Below, one piece after another: positions 37,418-45,353 of a DNA stretch of 64,000 nucleotides (positions are counted from its first letter, which is position 1; each line of letters starts with the position of its first letter). The DNA lies in contig NZ_QANL01000002.1 of the NCBI RefSeq assembly GCF_003067705.1, positions 310,001-374,000 of the forward strand, in the 5' to 3' direction. Source of the stretch: Planctomonas deserti. GTDB taxonomy: Bacteria > Actinomycetota > Actinomycetes > Actinomycetales > Microbacteriaceae. The translations under genes and the position numbers were made by a program. The notes under the pieces are model-generated. The model was not told the origin of the DNA. It made no database searches and saw only the letters and a program-made list of their open reading frames with translations.

Positions 37418-38605
37418 TCAGGGGCGGTCGTACGTCGTCTCGCCCTCCACCGTCGGCACGGCGGTCCAGGTGCCGGATGCCGCGCTGCGGAGCGCGGCAT
37501 CCGCCGCCTCGGCCGCGGCCCAGCCGTCGGCGACGGACGGGGCGAGCTGCCGGCCCTCCGCCACCGATCGCAGGAAGAGCGCGGCCTCGACGGTCTTCAG
37601 GTCGTCGAAGCCCATGCTCGTGCCGGCTCCGGGCTGGAACCGGGAGAAGTCCCCGAAGCCGGGCGAGGCCATGATGGTGCGGTAGCCGGCCGGGTCGTCG
37701 GCGAACTGCAGCTCGTTGAGGCGCTGGAAGTCCCACCGCGCGGAGCCCTTCGTGCCGTAGACCTCGAGCACGTACTCGGACCGCGGTCCGATCGCGACGC
37801 GGCTCGACTCGAAGACGCCCACGGCGCCGCCGTCGAAGCGCGCGAGCACGCTCACGTAGTCCTCGTTCTCGACCGCGCCCGTCCGCGTCGCGTCGGTGTC
37901 GCTGCTGAAGCGGTTCACGGCTCCGGCGGCGGGCAGCGGGCGCGACGGGATGAAGGTCTCGGTCAACGCGGAGACGGAGTCGATGCGCCCGACCACGAAC
38001 TGGGCGAGATCGAGGCCGTGGGACAGCAGGTCACCGACGACGCCGGACCCCGCCCTGTCCTTCAGGAACCGCCAGGTGAGGGCCGAGCGGGGGTCCGCGG
38101 AGTAGTCGGCGAGGAGCGACACCCGCACGTTGGTGATGCGGCCGAGCGCTCCCTCGCGCACCAGCCGCCGCATCTCGGCGACGGCGGGCGCGTGGCGGTA
38201 GTTGAAGCCCACGGAGGTGACGAGTCCCGCGGCCGTTGCCGCGACGCTGATCTCCCTGGACTCCTCGGCGCTGCGCCCCATCGGCTTCTCGATCCAGAAG
38301 GGCTTGCCGGCGGCGACCGCGGCCAGCGCGATCTCGCGGTGCAGGAAGTTCGGCGAGCAGATGGAGACGACGTCGACCTCGGGGTCGGCGAGCAGTTCCC
38401 GGTAGTCCGCGACCGTGCGCCGGTAGCCCAGGGCCTCGCGGGCGTGGCCCCGGCCGCCCTCGTCGGGATCCGCGGCGACGGCCAGGGACGCCCGAACCGG
38501 CAGTTCGGGGTAGTGCTGGCCCGCGGCGAGGTACGCCCGCGAGTGCAGCCTGCCCATCCAGCCGACGGAGATCAGACCGACGCCAAGCGTGTGCGATTCC
38601 TTCAT
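37418..38605 (-). CDS. Gfo/Idh/MocA-family oxidoreductase
   Basis: A 395-residue NAD(P)-dependent dehydrogenase: VGLISVGWMGRLHSRAYLA as dinucleotide fold, WIEKPMGRS as the EKP motif, and GVVGDLLSHGLDLAQFVVG carrying the conserved Asp/His catalytic region. It resembles inositol/scyllo-inositol dehydrogenases of actinobacterial iol loci, which broaden the range of inositol isomers used. It is the last gene of a minus-strand group of three (40989 to 37418). Confidence 0.82.
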   Translation of the reverse strand: MKESHTLGVGLISVGWMGRLHSRAYLAAGQHYPELPVRASLAVAADPDEGGRGHAREALGYRRTVADYRELLADPEVDVVSICSPNFLHREIALAAVAAGKPFWIEKPMGRSAEESREISVAATAAGLVTSVGFNYRHAPAVAEMRRLVREGALGRITNVRVSLLADYSADPRSALTWRFLKDRAGSGVVGDLLSHGLDLAQFVVGRIDSVSALTETFIPSRPLPAAGAVNRFSSDTDATRTGAVENEDYVSVLARFDGGAVGVFESSRVAIGPRSEYVLEVYGTKGSARWDFQRLNELQFADDPAGYRTIMASPGFGDFSRFQPGAGTSMGFDDLKTVEAALFLRSVAEGRQLAPSVADGWAAAEAADAALRSAASGTWTAVPTVEGETTYDRP

Positions 38606-38702
38606 CGAGAGCGCCCTTCTTCACTGTTTTTCTTCCCGCTTGTTCCGCTGGGGCGCCCGAATCGGCTTCTTCCGGGGCGGAGAGTGGACCTGGTCGGGCC
38701 GC

Positions 38703-39749
38703 TCACGGGGTCGGCGGGGTCGACGTGGCGGAAAGTGAGGGCGGGAGGGAGGCCTGGAGCGCGGCGTCCGCGGCCCGCAGCACCTCGGCGGCCACGGCGA
38801 TGCCCTCGACCCGGCCGAGCTCCACGTCCTCGTGCTCGATGTTGACCATCATGTCGGGGTCGACCTCGTGCAGCGCGCGCAGGAACTCGGTCCAGTACGC
38901 GACGTCGTGACCCTTCCCCAGGGCCACGAAGTCCCAGGCCGACTCCTGGGGCCACTCGTTCGCCCACTCGTCGCCGCCCAGGTTGGTGCGCGGCTCGTCG
39001 GGCGAGAGCCTGCGGAAGCCGTTGTCGAGCACGCCGTTCAGCGCCGCCCACCTCCGGTTGATCCGCACGTCCTTCGCCGCGGCGTGGAAGACGAGGGGGC
39101 CGAGGTGGCGCACGACCTCGACCGGGTCCATCTGCTGCCAGAACAGGTGGGAGGCGTCCAGTTCGACGCCGACGTTCGTCGCTCCCGTGAGGTCGACGAG
39201 CTTGTGCACGTCGGCGGAGTTGAAGACGACGTTCTGCGGATGCAGCTCGAGCGCCACCTTGACGTCGGAGTCCCGCGCGAGCCGGTCGGTCTCGCGCCAG
39301 AAGTCGGCGACGATGTCCCACTGGTAGTCGAGCACGTCGAGCGCCGCCGAGTTCCAGGCGTTCACTACCCAGTTGACCCGGCTCGCGCCGGGTTCCCCGC
39401 CCGGCAGCCCCGACATCGTGACGACCCGGTGCTGACCGAGCCGCTCGGCGAGGCGGATCGAGCGGCGGACGTCCTCGGCGTGCCTCTCGCCGATCGCGCG
39501 GGTGGGGTGCAGCGGGTTGCCGTTGCAGTTCAGTCCGGCGATCTCGACGCCAGTCCCCTCGAACAGGCCCAGGAAGTCGTCGCGCGCGGTGTCGCTCTCG
39601 AGGATGTCGTCGAAGGTGGGCACGTGCACGGCGGGGAGGAATCCGCCGCTGTTCAGCTCGATGCCGGTGAGACCGAGGCCGGCGATGACCTCGATGGCCT
39701 CCGGCAGCGAACGGTCGTGCAGGATCGCGTTGTACAGTCCGAGTCGCAT
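38703..39749 (-). CDS. Xylose-isomerase-like TIM-barrel sugar isomerase/epimerase
   Basis: A 348-residue AP-endonuclease-2-type TIM barrel: RLGLYNAILHDRSLPEAIEV, GLTGIELNSGGF, NVGVELDASHLFWQQMDP and MVNIEHEDVELGR carry the metal-ligand Glu/Asp/His residues. The start at 39749 follows a GAAAGGACGAG ribosome binding site; longer in-frame starts are not supported. Together with the flanking dehydrogenases it probably interconverts inositol or related ketoses. The exact substrate is unknown. Confidence 0.82.
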   Translation of the reverse strand: MRLGLYNAILHDRSLPEAIEVIAGLGLTGIELNSGGFLPAVHVPTFDDILESDTARDDFLGLFEGTGVEIAGLNCNGNPLHPTRAIGERHAEDVRRSIRLAERLGQHRVVTMSGLPGGEPGASRVNWVVNAWNSAALDVLDYQWDIVADFWRETDRLARDSDVKVALELHPQNVVFNSADVHKLVDLTGATNVGVELDASHLFWQQMDPVEVVRHLGPLVFHAAAKDVRINRRWAALNGVLDNGFRRLSPDEPRTNLGGDEWANEWPQESAWDFVALGKGHDVAYWTEFLRALHEVDPDMMVNIEHEDVELGRVEGIAVAAEVLRAADAALQASLPPSLSATSTPPTP

Positions 39750-39765
39750 GGTCTCGTCCTTTCTC

Positions 39766-40989
39766 TCAGGCGCCGACGCGGACGGCGGCGGGCACATTTA
39801 CGGCCGAACCGCCCGATGCGGCGGAGCGGGCGACGGCGTCGAGGATCAGCATGTTGTGGAGTCCGTCGTCGAAGCCGGCGTTGCGGGGGAGGGACGCCTC
39901 CTCGGGGATCCCTGCGACCTCCTCGAGGAACGCGCGCGCCTGGAAGACGAACCCGTCATTCTGCCCGATGCCCACCCCCTGGGCGTCCATGGCGAGCCCG
40001 CCCTTCCAGTAGGGGTGGTCGGGTCCGAGGATCACCGTGCGGTATCCGGCGGTCGCGGAATCGTCCCCCGCGAGGTAGAGCTGGAGCTCGCCGGGGTGAC
40101 GGAAGTCGAAGGACGCGGCGCCCCGGTCGCCGAACACCTCGAGGACCAGCGTGTTGGGGTGGCCCGCGGCGACGCGCGATACCTGCAGCGTCGCCGTGGC
40201 GCCGGTCGAGAGGAGACCCGAGAAGGCGGCGACGTCGTCGTTCTGCACGCGCTCACGCTCCTCGCCGACGGCCGCGTGCTCGTGGCCGATGACGACGCCG
40301 AGGGGCTTCGGGCGGGTCGGGATGACGGTGCTGAGCGTCCCGCCGCGGACCTCGGTGAAGCGGCTGCCGGACACGAACTCGGCGAGGTAGGTGAGGTGGC
40401 TGCCGACGTCGGCGAGGGCACCGGAGCCGTTCGGGCCCGTGAAGCGCCAGCTGATGGGCCCGTCGGGGTCGCAGGCGTAGTCGGTCCAGTAGTGGCCGCT
40501 GACGTTGAGGATGTTGCCGAGGGCGCCGGACCGGACGAGGGAGTTGATGTAGGCGATGCCGGGGGACCGGAGGTAGGTGAGCCCGATCCGCGCCAGCACG
40601 GGGGAGGAATCAGCGGCGGCGGAGTCGGCCGCGGCGAGCATGGCTCGCGCGTCGTCGAGCGTGTCGGAGAGCGGCTTCTCGCACAGCACGTGCTTGCCGG
40701 CCGCGAGCAGCGCCTCGACGATCTCACGGTGCAGGAAGTTCGCCACCACGACGCTCACGACGTCGATATCGTCGGCCTCGGCGATCGCCTGCCACGACGT
40801 GTCGTGGCGCTGGAAGCCGAAGCGCTTCGCCGTCGACTCCGCCAGCGGCTCGTAGACGTCGGCGATGGACACGAGCCGGATCTCGGGCAGCGTGCTCTCG
40901 TACAGCGTGGACGCGGAGCGGTAGGCGGCGGCGTGCGCCTTGCCCGCCATACCCGCGCCGATGACGGCGACGCCGATGCTCGTGGTCAT
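39766..40989 (-). CDS. Gfo/Idh/MocA-family oxidoreductase
   Basis: A 407-residue dehydrogenase with VAVIGAGMAGKAHAAAYRS (Rossmann motif), LCEKPLSDT (EKP motif) and GALADVGSHLTYLAEFVSG (catalytic Asp/His helix). The start is the ATG at 40989, seven bases after TGGAGG. It heads a minus-strand operon with the TIM-barrel gene (16-base gap) and the second dehydrogenase. Its promoter shares the intergenic region with the divergent LacI gene and a TGGAGCGCTCCA palindrome. Confidence 0.85.
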   Translation of the reverse strand: MTTSIGVAVIGAGMAGKAHAAAYRSASTLYESTLPEIRLVSIADVYEPLAESTAKRFGFQRHDTSWQAIAEADDIDVVSVVVANFLHREIVEALLAAGKHVLCEKPLSDTLDDARAMLAAADSAAADSSPVLARIGLTYLRSPGIAYINSLVRSGALGNILNVSGHYWTDYACDPDGPISWRFTGPNGSGALADVGSHLTYLAEFVSGSRFTEVRGGTLSTVIPTRPKPLGVVIGHEHAAVGEERERVQNDDVAAFSGLLSTGATATLQVSRVAAGHPNTLVLEVFGDRGAASFDFRHPGELQLYLAGDDSATAGYRTVILGPDHPYWKGGLAMDAQGVGIGQNDGFVFQARAFLEEVAGIPEEASLPRNAGFDDGLHNMLILDAVARSAASGGSAVNVPAAVRVGA

Positions 40990-41048
40990 GAAACCTCCAG
41001 GCGAGTGGTACCGACCCTCACGGCGCCGGTGCGGTGAGAGACTCCATG

Positions 41049-41060
41049 TGGAGCGCTCCA
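41049..41060. promoter_or_regulatory. LacI-type operator palindrome in a divergent promoter region
   Basis: TGGAGCGCTCCA is a perfect 12-bp palindrome with the central CG typical of LacI-family operators. It lies between the divergent oxidoreductase (start 40989) and LacI regulator (start 41128) genes, so the regulator may control both. No second copy was seen in the window. Confidence 0.6.
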
Positions 41061-41082
41061 ACGCTCAGCCTATGATTGTGCG

Positions 41083-41095
41083 TATGTCCTGTCAA
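41083..41095 (+). promoter_or_regulatory. Putative inositol-regulon operator upstream of the LacI gene
   Basis: TATGTCCTGTCAA is the exact complement of the site in front of the permease gene at 35746 and matches two further sites at 21745 and 33922. It lies 33 bases before the regulator's ATG. It could be read by this LacI protein or by an IolR-like factor encoded elsewhere. Confidence 0.6.
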
Positions 41096-41127
41096 TCGAG
41101 ACCAGGGAAGGCGAGGGAGGTGACCCG

Positions 41128-42165
41128 ATGAGACCGTCGCGACCCACGATCTACGACGTCGCCGCGGCGGCGGGCGTGTCGAAGTCCCTCGTTTCGCTCG
41201 TGCTGCGCGGCTCGACCCGGGTGAGCGACGCGTCGCGCGCCGCGGTCGAGAAGGCGATCGCCGACCTCGACTACAGACCCAGCACGGCCGCGTCGGACCT
41301 TGCCGCGGCGAGGACGGGGCACATCGGCGTGCTGATCGACGACTACGCCAACCCCTGGTTCGTCGACCTGCTCCGCGGGCTCGGGGAGGTGTTCGGTGAG
41401 GCGGGCTACCGGCTCAGCGTCGTGGACTCCGTGACGCTGCCTCGCGTGGAGGACCCCGTCGCCGGCCTCCTGTCCATGCGCGTCGACGGCATCGTCGTCG
41501 CCCGCGACGTGCCGGACTCGCTGCTCGGGGGCACCGCGCCTCCTCTCGTCGTCGCGGGAACGCGGGCGGAGGCGCCGGGAGGGGCGGATGCCGTCGCCAA
41601 CGACGACGCCCACGGCGCCCGCCTCGCGGTCGAGCATCTGCTCGGCCTGGGGCACCGCACCATCGCCCATCTCGCGGTGGCCGGCGGCGCGGGTGAGGCC
41701 CGGGAGGCGAGCTTTCTCAGCACAACCCACGAGGCGGGAATCCGCGGCATCGTCACCCCGCGCCGGAGCCAGGCGTCGGAGCGGGCGGGGTACGAGGACG
41801 CGCTCACCGTCCTCGCGCAGCACCCCGGCATCACAGCGATCTTCGCCGCCAACGACGTCATGGCGATCGGCGCGCTCGGCGCCGCGCGCGAGCTCGGTCT
41901 CCGGGTGCCGGACCGCCTGTCCGTGGTGGGCTACGACAACACGGATCTCGCCCGCACGCGGCTCATCGACCTGACGACGATCGACGACGTGAGCTACGAG
42001 GTCGGAGTCCAGGCGGCACGCCTGCTGCTCGCCCGGATGTCCGGGAGCGATCCCGCCGACGTCCGGCGCACCCTCGAGCCCGCCCTCGTCGTGCGCGGGA
42101 CGACCGGCCCGCCGCCGGACTCCGCCGGATCGTCGGAGGCCCGGCCGGCCTCGGATCCGGACTAG
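41128..42165 (+). CDS. LacI-family transcriptional regulator
   Basis: A 345-residue repressor. Helix-turn-helix residues TIYDVAAAAGVSKSLVSLVL open the protein, followed by the hinge helix (STAASDLAAART) and a periplasmic-binding-protein-like effector domain (HIGVLIDDYANPWFVDLLRG, TAIFAANDVMAIG, VVGYDNTDLAR). It is the only DNA-binding regulator gene inside the inositol locus and is divergent from the dehydrogenase operon. An inositol-related effector is inferred from position. AGGGAGGTGACCCG gives a strong ribosome binding site. Confidence 0.92.
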   Translation: MRPSRPTIYDVAAAAGVSKSLVSLVLRGSTRVSDASRAAVEKAIADLDYRPSTAASDLAAARTGHIGVLIDDYANPWFVDLLRGLGEVFGEAGYRLSVVDSVTLPRVEDPVAGLLSMRVDGIVVARDVPDSLLGGTAPPLVVAGTRAEAPGGADAVANDDAHGARLAVEHLLGLGHRTIAHLAVAGGAGEAREASFLSTTHEAGIRGIVTPRRSQASERAGYEDALTVLAQHPGITAIFAANDVMAIGALGAARELGLRVPDRLSVVGYDNTDLARTRLIDLTTIDDVSYEVGVQAARLLLARMSGSDPADVRRTLEPALVVRGTTGPPPDSAGSSEARPASDPD

Positions 42166-42245
42166 CCACAGCAGGGAGAGAGACGGCTCAAGCTCCGTCT
42201 CCACTCCCTGCCACGCGCGAGGGAGGGAAAGGACGAGGGGCGGGG

Positions 42246-42839
42246 CTAGCGCGCCGCGAGCAGGTCCTCCATCTGGTCGATCTCGCTCTGCTGGGCGGAG
42301 ATCATGTCCTCCGCCAGCGCGACCGCGTCCGGATGCTGCCCGTCCTCAACCTCGGTCTTCGCCATCTCGATGGCGCCCCTGTGGTGCTCCGTCATCTGCT
42401 CGAGGAACAGCCGCTCGGCCTCGGCGCCGGACGCCTCGTCGAGGGCGGTCATGTCCTCGTCCGACATCATCCCGTGCATCGAATGGCCCATGTCCGACCC
42501 CTGGCCCTCGCCCCACTCGTCCAGCATCATGGACAGCTGCTCGATCTCCGGGCCCTGGGCGGCGGCGATGGCGGTGGCGAGATCCCGGACCTCTTCGGAG
42601 ATGCCGCTCTTGGCGAGGAGCATCTCGCTCATGTCCACGGCCTGGGAGTGGTGCGGCATCATCATCTGCGCGAACATCACGTCCGCCTCGTTGTGGGCTA
42701 CAGCGGGGGCGCTGCTGCTCGCCGGCGTGCTGGTCGGCGTGTCCTCGGCGGTGCTGCCGGTGCCGCCGGAGCAGGCGGCCAGGCCCAGGGTTACGGTCAG
42801 TGCGGCCGTCGTGACGGCGATTGTGCGGTTGGTGAACAT
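42246..42839 (-). CDS. DUF305-domain lipoprotein
   Basis: A 197-residue exported protein. The signal peptide ends in a lipobox (LAACSG), after which a Ser/Thr/Pro linker leads to two DUF305 repeats with MMMPHHSQAVDM and MTEHHRGAIEMA. The paired histidines and many methionines suggest copper or other metal binding at the outer face of the membrane. Such proteins are often found next to copper genes and, as here, to a histidine-rich membrane protein. The start is the ATG at 42839, preceded by AAGGACACGC. Confidence 0.88.
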   Translation of the reverse strand: MFTNRTIAVTTAALTVTLGLAACSGGTGSTAEDTPTSTPASSSAPAVAHNEADVMFAQMMMPHHSQAVDMSEMLLAKSGISEEVRDLATAIAAAQGPEIEQLSMMLDEWGEGQGSDMGHSMHGMMSDEDMTALDEASGAEAERLFLEQMTEHHRGAIEMAKTEVEDGQHPDAVALAEDMISAQQSEIDQMEDLLAAR

Positions 42840-42940
42840 GCGTGTCCTTCGTCCTTCTCTCGAGATGCTACGAACGGGGCCAGGCGGGCGGGCGCGACGA
42901 ATCGTGGCCGCTAACCCGGAGGGGTGTCGGGAGCGAGAAG

Positions 42941-43474
42941 TCAGATCCGGAGGGTGGAGAGCTGCGCCAGCGATGGCGGGCGGACCGGGGTGGGCCGCAG
43001 GCTGAACGCCGCGACAGCGGCGAGCGTGACCCCGGCCAGCGCGACGGGCGCGGCGCCCGGTGCCTGTGACACCGAGAGCAGTGCGAGCACGGGAAGGCAG
43101 GCGGCGGCGGCGCAGCAGTGGGTGCCGCCCACCCCGGGGCACTCGGCGGAACCGAGTCCCGACCCGGCGTTGAGGTGGCCGGGATCCGACGCGGCGCGGA
43201 GGTGGCCGGAATCCGACGCGGCATGGATGTGGTCGGGTACCGACGCGGTGTCGCCGAGCGGGACCGCGGCGTGACTGTGCGGCGCTGGGCCCGGATGCGC
43301 GCCCGCGGCGGGCGCGTCCGCGCCGGGACCGTGACCGTGGGCGGCGGCGCCCGGAGCGTGCAGGGTCAGAAGTCCGACGATGACCGCGATCGCGGCCAGG
43401 AGGAGCACGAGCACCCGGCGGGTGCCGCGTTCGGGCAGTTCCCGGCGGGGGAGGGTCGGAGCAGAGGTCTGCAT
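42941..43474 (-). CDS. DUF6153-type histidine-rich membrane protein
   Basis: A 177-residue protein with one membrane segment near the amino terminus (VLVLLLAAIAVIVGLLTLHAPG) shortened here by family convention to its GLLTLHAPG end, then a His/Gly/Ala-rich segment (AHGHGPGADAPAAGAH) and a second hydrophobic stretch near the carboxyl end. The middle has short degenerate repeats around SDSGHLRAASDPGHL. It is probably cotranscribed with the DUF305 gene. Function unknown; metal handling is suggested only by the histidines. Confidence 0.7.
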   Translation of the reverse strand: MQTSAPTLPRRELPERGTRRVLVLLLAAIAVIVGLLTLHAPGAAAHGHGPGADAPAAGAHPGPAPHSHAAVPLGDTASVPDHIHAASDSGHLRAASDPGHLNAGSGLGSAECPGVGGTHCCAAAACLPVLALLSVSQAPGAAPVALAGVTLAAVAAFSLRPTPVRPPSLAQLSTLRI

Positions 43475-43640
43475 GCGCTCCTCCTTGGATTCGAGTCACG
43501 ATCCGGTGCCGGGCCACCCCGACGGTACCCCAGAGGGTTCGGAAAGTCCCGCCCGGTCCGGCGGCCTGTGCGCCTCCGCTCGCGACGCGTCCCTGTGAGC
43601 GGGCGGCCGCGTTCTCCGGTGAAGGGCGGCCGGTGCCGTG

Positions 43641-43669
43641 GGGGACGGCGTGTCCCCTTTTTTGGGGAC
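43641..43669. promoter_or_regulatory. Three-arm terminator/antiterminator-like element, copy 1
   Basis: GGGGAC (43641-43646), GTCCCC (43652-43657), six Ts (43658-43663) and GGGGAC (43664-43669) follow each other. The first two arms pair and are followed by the T-tract, giving an intrinsic terminator on the plus strand; the last two arms can pair instead with the Ts in the loop. It sits ahead of the 6C-like RNA. Confidence 0.55.
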
Positions 43670-43724
43670 CGGCGGTGTCCTCCATTATGCGGACACGGAC
43701 TGTAGTGTCGAGTCATCGCCGGGA

Positions 43725-43880
43725 ACACCCCCGACCGGCGAGTACCACCGGGAGCAGGCACCCCCCTGATCTGCATGCCGCTCCCGTGAACCCGATCGAG
43801 CGCTCGACGACCTCCCCCCTCCTGTCGCGCTCGTTCCCGGCCCAGCCCCGCCTCCCCCCAGGCGGGGTTGGGCCGCCCCT
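43725..43880 (+). ncRNA. 6C-like small RNA, copy 1
   Basis: Three hairpins each expose a run of exactly six cytosines. Hairpin 1 is 43749-43786 (CGGGAGC/GCTCCCG plus GGCA/TGCC, C6 at 43761-43766). Hairpin 2 is 43797-43833 (CGAGCG/CGCTCG plus CGAC/GTCG, C6 at 43814-43819). Hairpin 3 is the terminator-like 43841-43872 (core CCCCGCCT/AGGCGGGG, C6 at 43854-43859). Repeated C6 loops in structured RNA are the hallmark of the actinobacterial 6C RNA (B11 of Mycobacterium tuberculosis), which pairs with G-rich ribosome binding sites. The 5' end is estimated. Confidence 0.75.
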
Positions 43881-43964
43881 TCCTTCGCCCTTCCTGGCTG
43901 CTAGCTCCGTCGCCGCGCTGTGCCGCGCGCGGGCGCGGCAGAGGGCGCTTGAGAGGATTGCCGG

Positions 43965-44576
43965 GTGAGTACCCGCAGGCCGCGCCGACCCGACGTGACG
44001 ACAGTGGAGCTGGTGGGCGGCACCGAGGCGCTCGAACTCGACCTTCGCGACCACGACGACCGGTGGGCGGAGGTGTTCGCGGAACACCGGCGGCGGATAC
44101 TCGACGCGCTCCCGGTGCTGGACGTCGACGTCCAGCACATCGGCTCGACATCGGTCCCGGGGCTGGCCGCGAAGCCGATCGTCGACATCGTCGTTGCGGT
44201 TCCGGACATCACCGCGGAGGAGGACTACCTCGACGCCCTCCTGGCGGCCGGATACGCACTGCGCACCCGCGAGCCGGGGCACCGTCTCGTGCGCACCCCG
44301 GCGCGCGACGTGCACGTGCACATTTACGAGCGGGGCGATGAAGCGGTCGTCGACTACCTCCTGCTCCGGGATCGGCTGCGCTCCGACGCGGACGACCGCG
44401 CCCTCTACGAGGAGACGAAGAGGTCCCTGATGCGGAGCCGCTGGGACGACATGAACGCCTACGCGGACGCGAAGACCGGCGTCATCCTCGCGATCACGGC
44501 CCGAGCGAGGGCGGCCCGGGCGCGGGAACCGCGCCGAGACGTCGGACCGGCTGCGGAGAACCCTGTGAGAGAATGA
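43965..44576 (+). CDS. GrpB-family protein (predicted nucleotidyltransferase fold)
   Basis: A 203-residue GrpB/UPF0157 protein. HIGSTSVPGLAAKPIVDIVVAV is the family core (GSTSVPG followed by the paired Asp), and HVHIYERGDEAVVDYLLLRDRL is the second conserved block. The family has a nucleotidyltransferase-like fold with no settled function. The start is a GTG at 43965 with GAGAGGATTG upstream. The carboxyl tail is Arg/Ala-rich. Confidence 0.85.
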   Translation: MSTRRPRRPDVTTVELVGGTEALELDLRDHDDRWAEVFAEHRRRILDALPVLDVDVQHIGSTSVPGLAAKPIVDIVVAVPDITAEEDYLDALLAAGYALRTREPGHRLVRTPARDVHVHIYERGDEAVVDYLLLRDRLRSDADDRALYEETKRSLMRSRWDDMNAYADAKTGVILAITARARAARAREPRRDVGPAAENPVRE

Positions 44577-44578
44577 GG

Positions 44579-44716
44579 GCTGAAGGGGAGTAGTTCCCAT
44601 GGCGTCACCCGGGTGGCGCGGAGGTACGTCGACATCCTGGTGCGCAGTCGCACCCGGCGTACCGCCCGGCTTTGGTCGGGTGAACGAGACCTTCGGCACC
44701 ATAGCCCTGTGCCGGA
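44579..44716 (+). ncRNA. yybP-ykoY-type manganese riboswitch
   Basis: The leader of the mntP gene contains the conserved pieces of this riboswitch in order: GAAGGGGAGTAG (44582-44593), a GTCGACATCC segment (44628-44637), and GGTCGGGTGAACGAGACCTT (44674-44693), ending in a GGCAC/GTGCC hairpin (44695-44713). These form the two coaxial arms that bind Mn2+. The gene downstream encodes a manganese exporter, as expected: metal binding would switch expression on. Confidence 0.85.
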
Positions 44717-44752
44717 GCGTCCTCTCGTTCCGGCCACGAACGAGAGAGCCCC

Positions 44753-45322
44753 ATGTCTCCCTGGACCCTCCTCCTGCTCGCCACCGGCGTGTCGGCCGAC
44801 GCCTTCGCCGTCGCCCTCGGCAAGGGACTGCACCTGCGGTCCCAGATCATCGGCAGGGCGCTTATGATCGCGACCGCGTTCGGTGTGGCGCAGGCCGCGA
44901 TGCCCTTTCTCGGCTGGCTGCTGGGCAGCACCTTCGCCGAGGTGATCGCCCCGTTCGACCACTGGGTGGCCTTCGGGCTGCTCGCGCTCGTGGGCGGCAA
45001 GATGCTCTGGGAGGCGCTCCGGCCGGGTGCGGATGAGGACGGCAAGGACGGCGGCACTCTGTCGACCCGCGAGCTCCTCGTGCTGTCCGTGGCGACGAGC
45101 ATCGACGCGCTGGCGGTCGGGGTCTCGTTCGCCTTCCTCGACATCGCCATCTGGATCGCCGTCCTCGTGATCGGCGTCACCACCTTCGCTCTGTCCTTCG
45201 CCGCGGTGCTGCTCGGTCACCGGATCGGCATCCGCTTCCAGAAGCCGGCCGAGATCGTCGGCGGCGTGATCCTCATCGCCATCGGCGTGCAGATCGTCCT
45301 CGGTCACCTCGGCCTGTTCTGA
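44753..45322 (+). CDS. mntP: Manganese efflux pump MntP
   Basis: A 189-residue inner-membrane protein with six predicted membrane segments in two related halves. The key acidic residues lie in TGVSADAFAVALGKG (segment 1) and VATSIDALAVGVSF (segment 4). MntP exports Mn2+ and protects against manganese overload. Its control by a manganese riboswitch in the leader agrees with this. It may be cotranscribed with the DUF1232 gene 31 bases downstream. Confidence 0.93.
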   Translation: MSPWTLLLLATGVSADAFAVALGKGLHLRSQIIGRALMIATAFGVAQAAMPFLGWLLGSTFAEVIAPFDHWVAFGLLALVGGKMLWEALRPGADEDGKDGGTLSTRELLVLSVATSIDALAVGVSFAFLDIAIWIAVLVIGVTTFALSFAAVLLGHRIGIRFQKPAEIVGGVILIAIGVQIVLGHLGLF

Positions 45323-45353
45323 TCGGCGAGGGCGACGCAGTCCGGGAGGGCCG

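Larger units (their letters stand above)
43640..43897 (+). repeat. 258-bp direct repeat, copy 1
   Basis: This segment is identical to 45812-46069 apart from one C/T change in the part reading TCGTTCCCGGCCC (TCGTTCTCGGCCC in copy 2). It contains the terminator-like element, the promoter region and the whole 6C-like RNA. Similarity ends sharply at both borders. The copies are 2172 bases apart in the same direction. Confidence 0.95.

Noticed and set aside
43633-43968. Open frame of 111 codons across 6C-like RNA copy 1 (and its twin at 45799-46122)
   Set aside because: It lies over structured C-loop hairpins, has no ribosome binding site and looks like an RNA gene rather than a protein gene.
44599-45036. 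Open frame overlapping the riboswitch and the start of mntP
   Set aside because: Out of frame with MntP and made of riboswitch sequence plus shadow codons.
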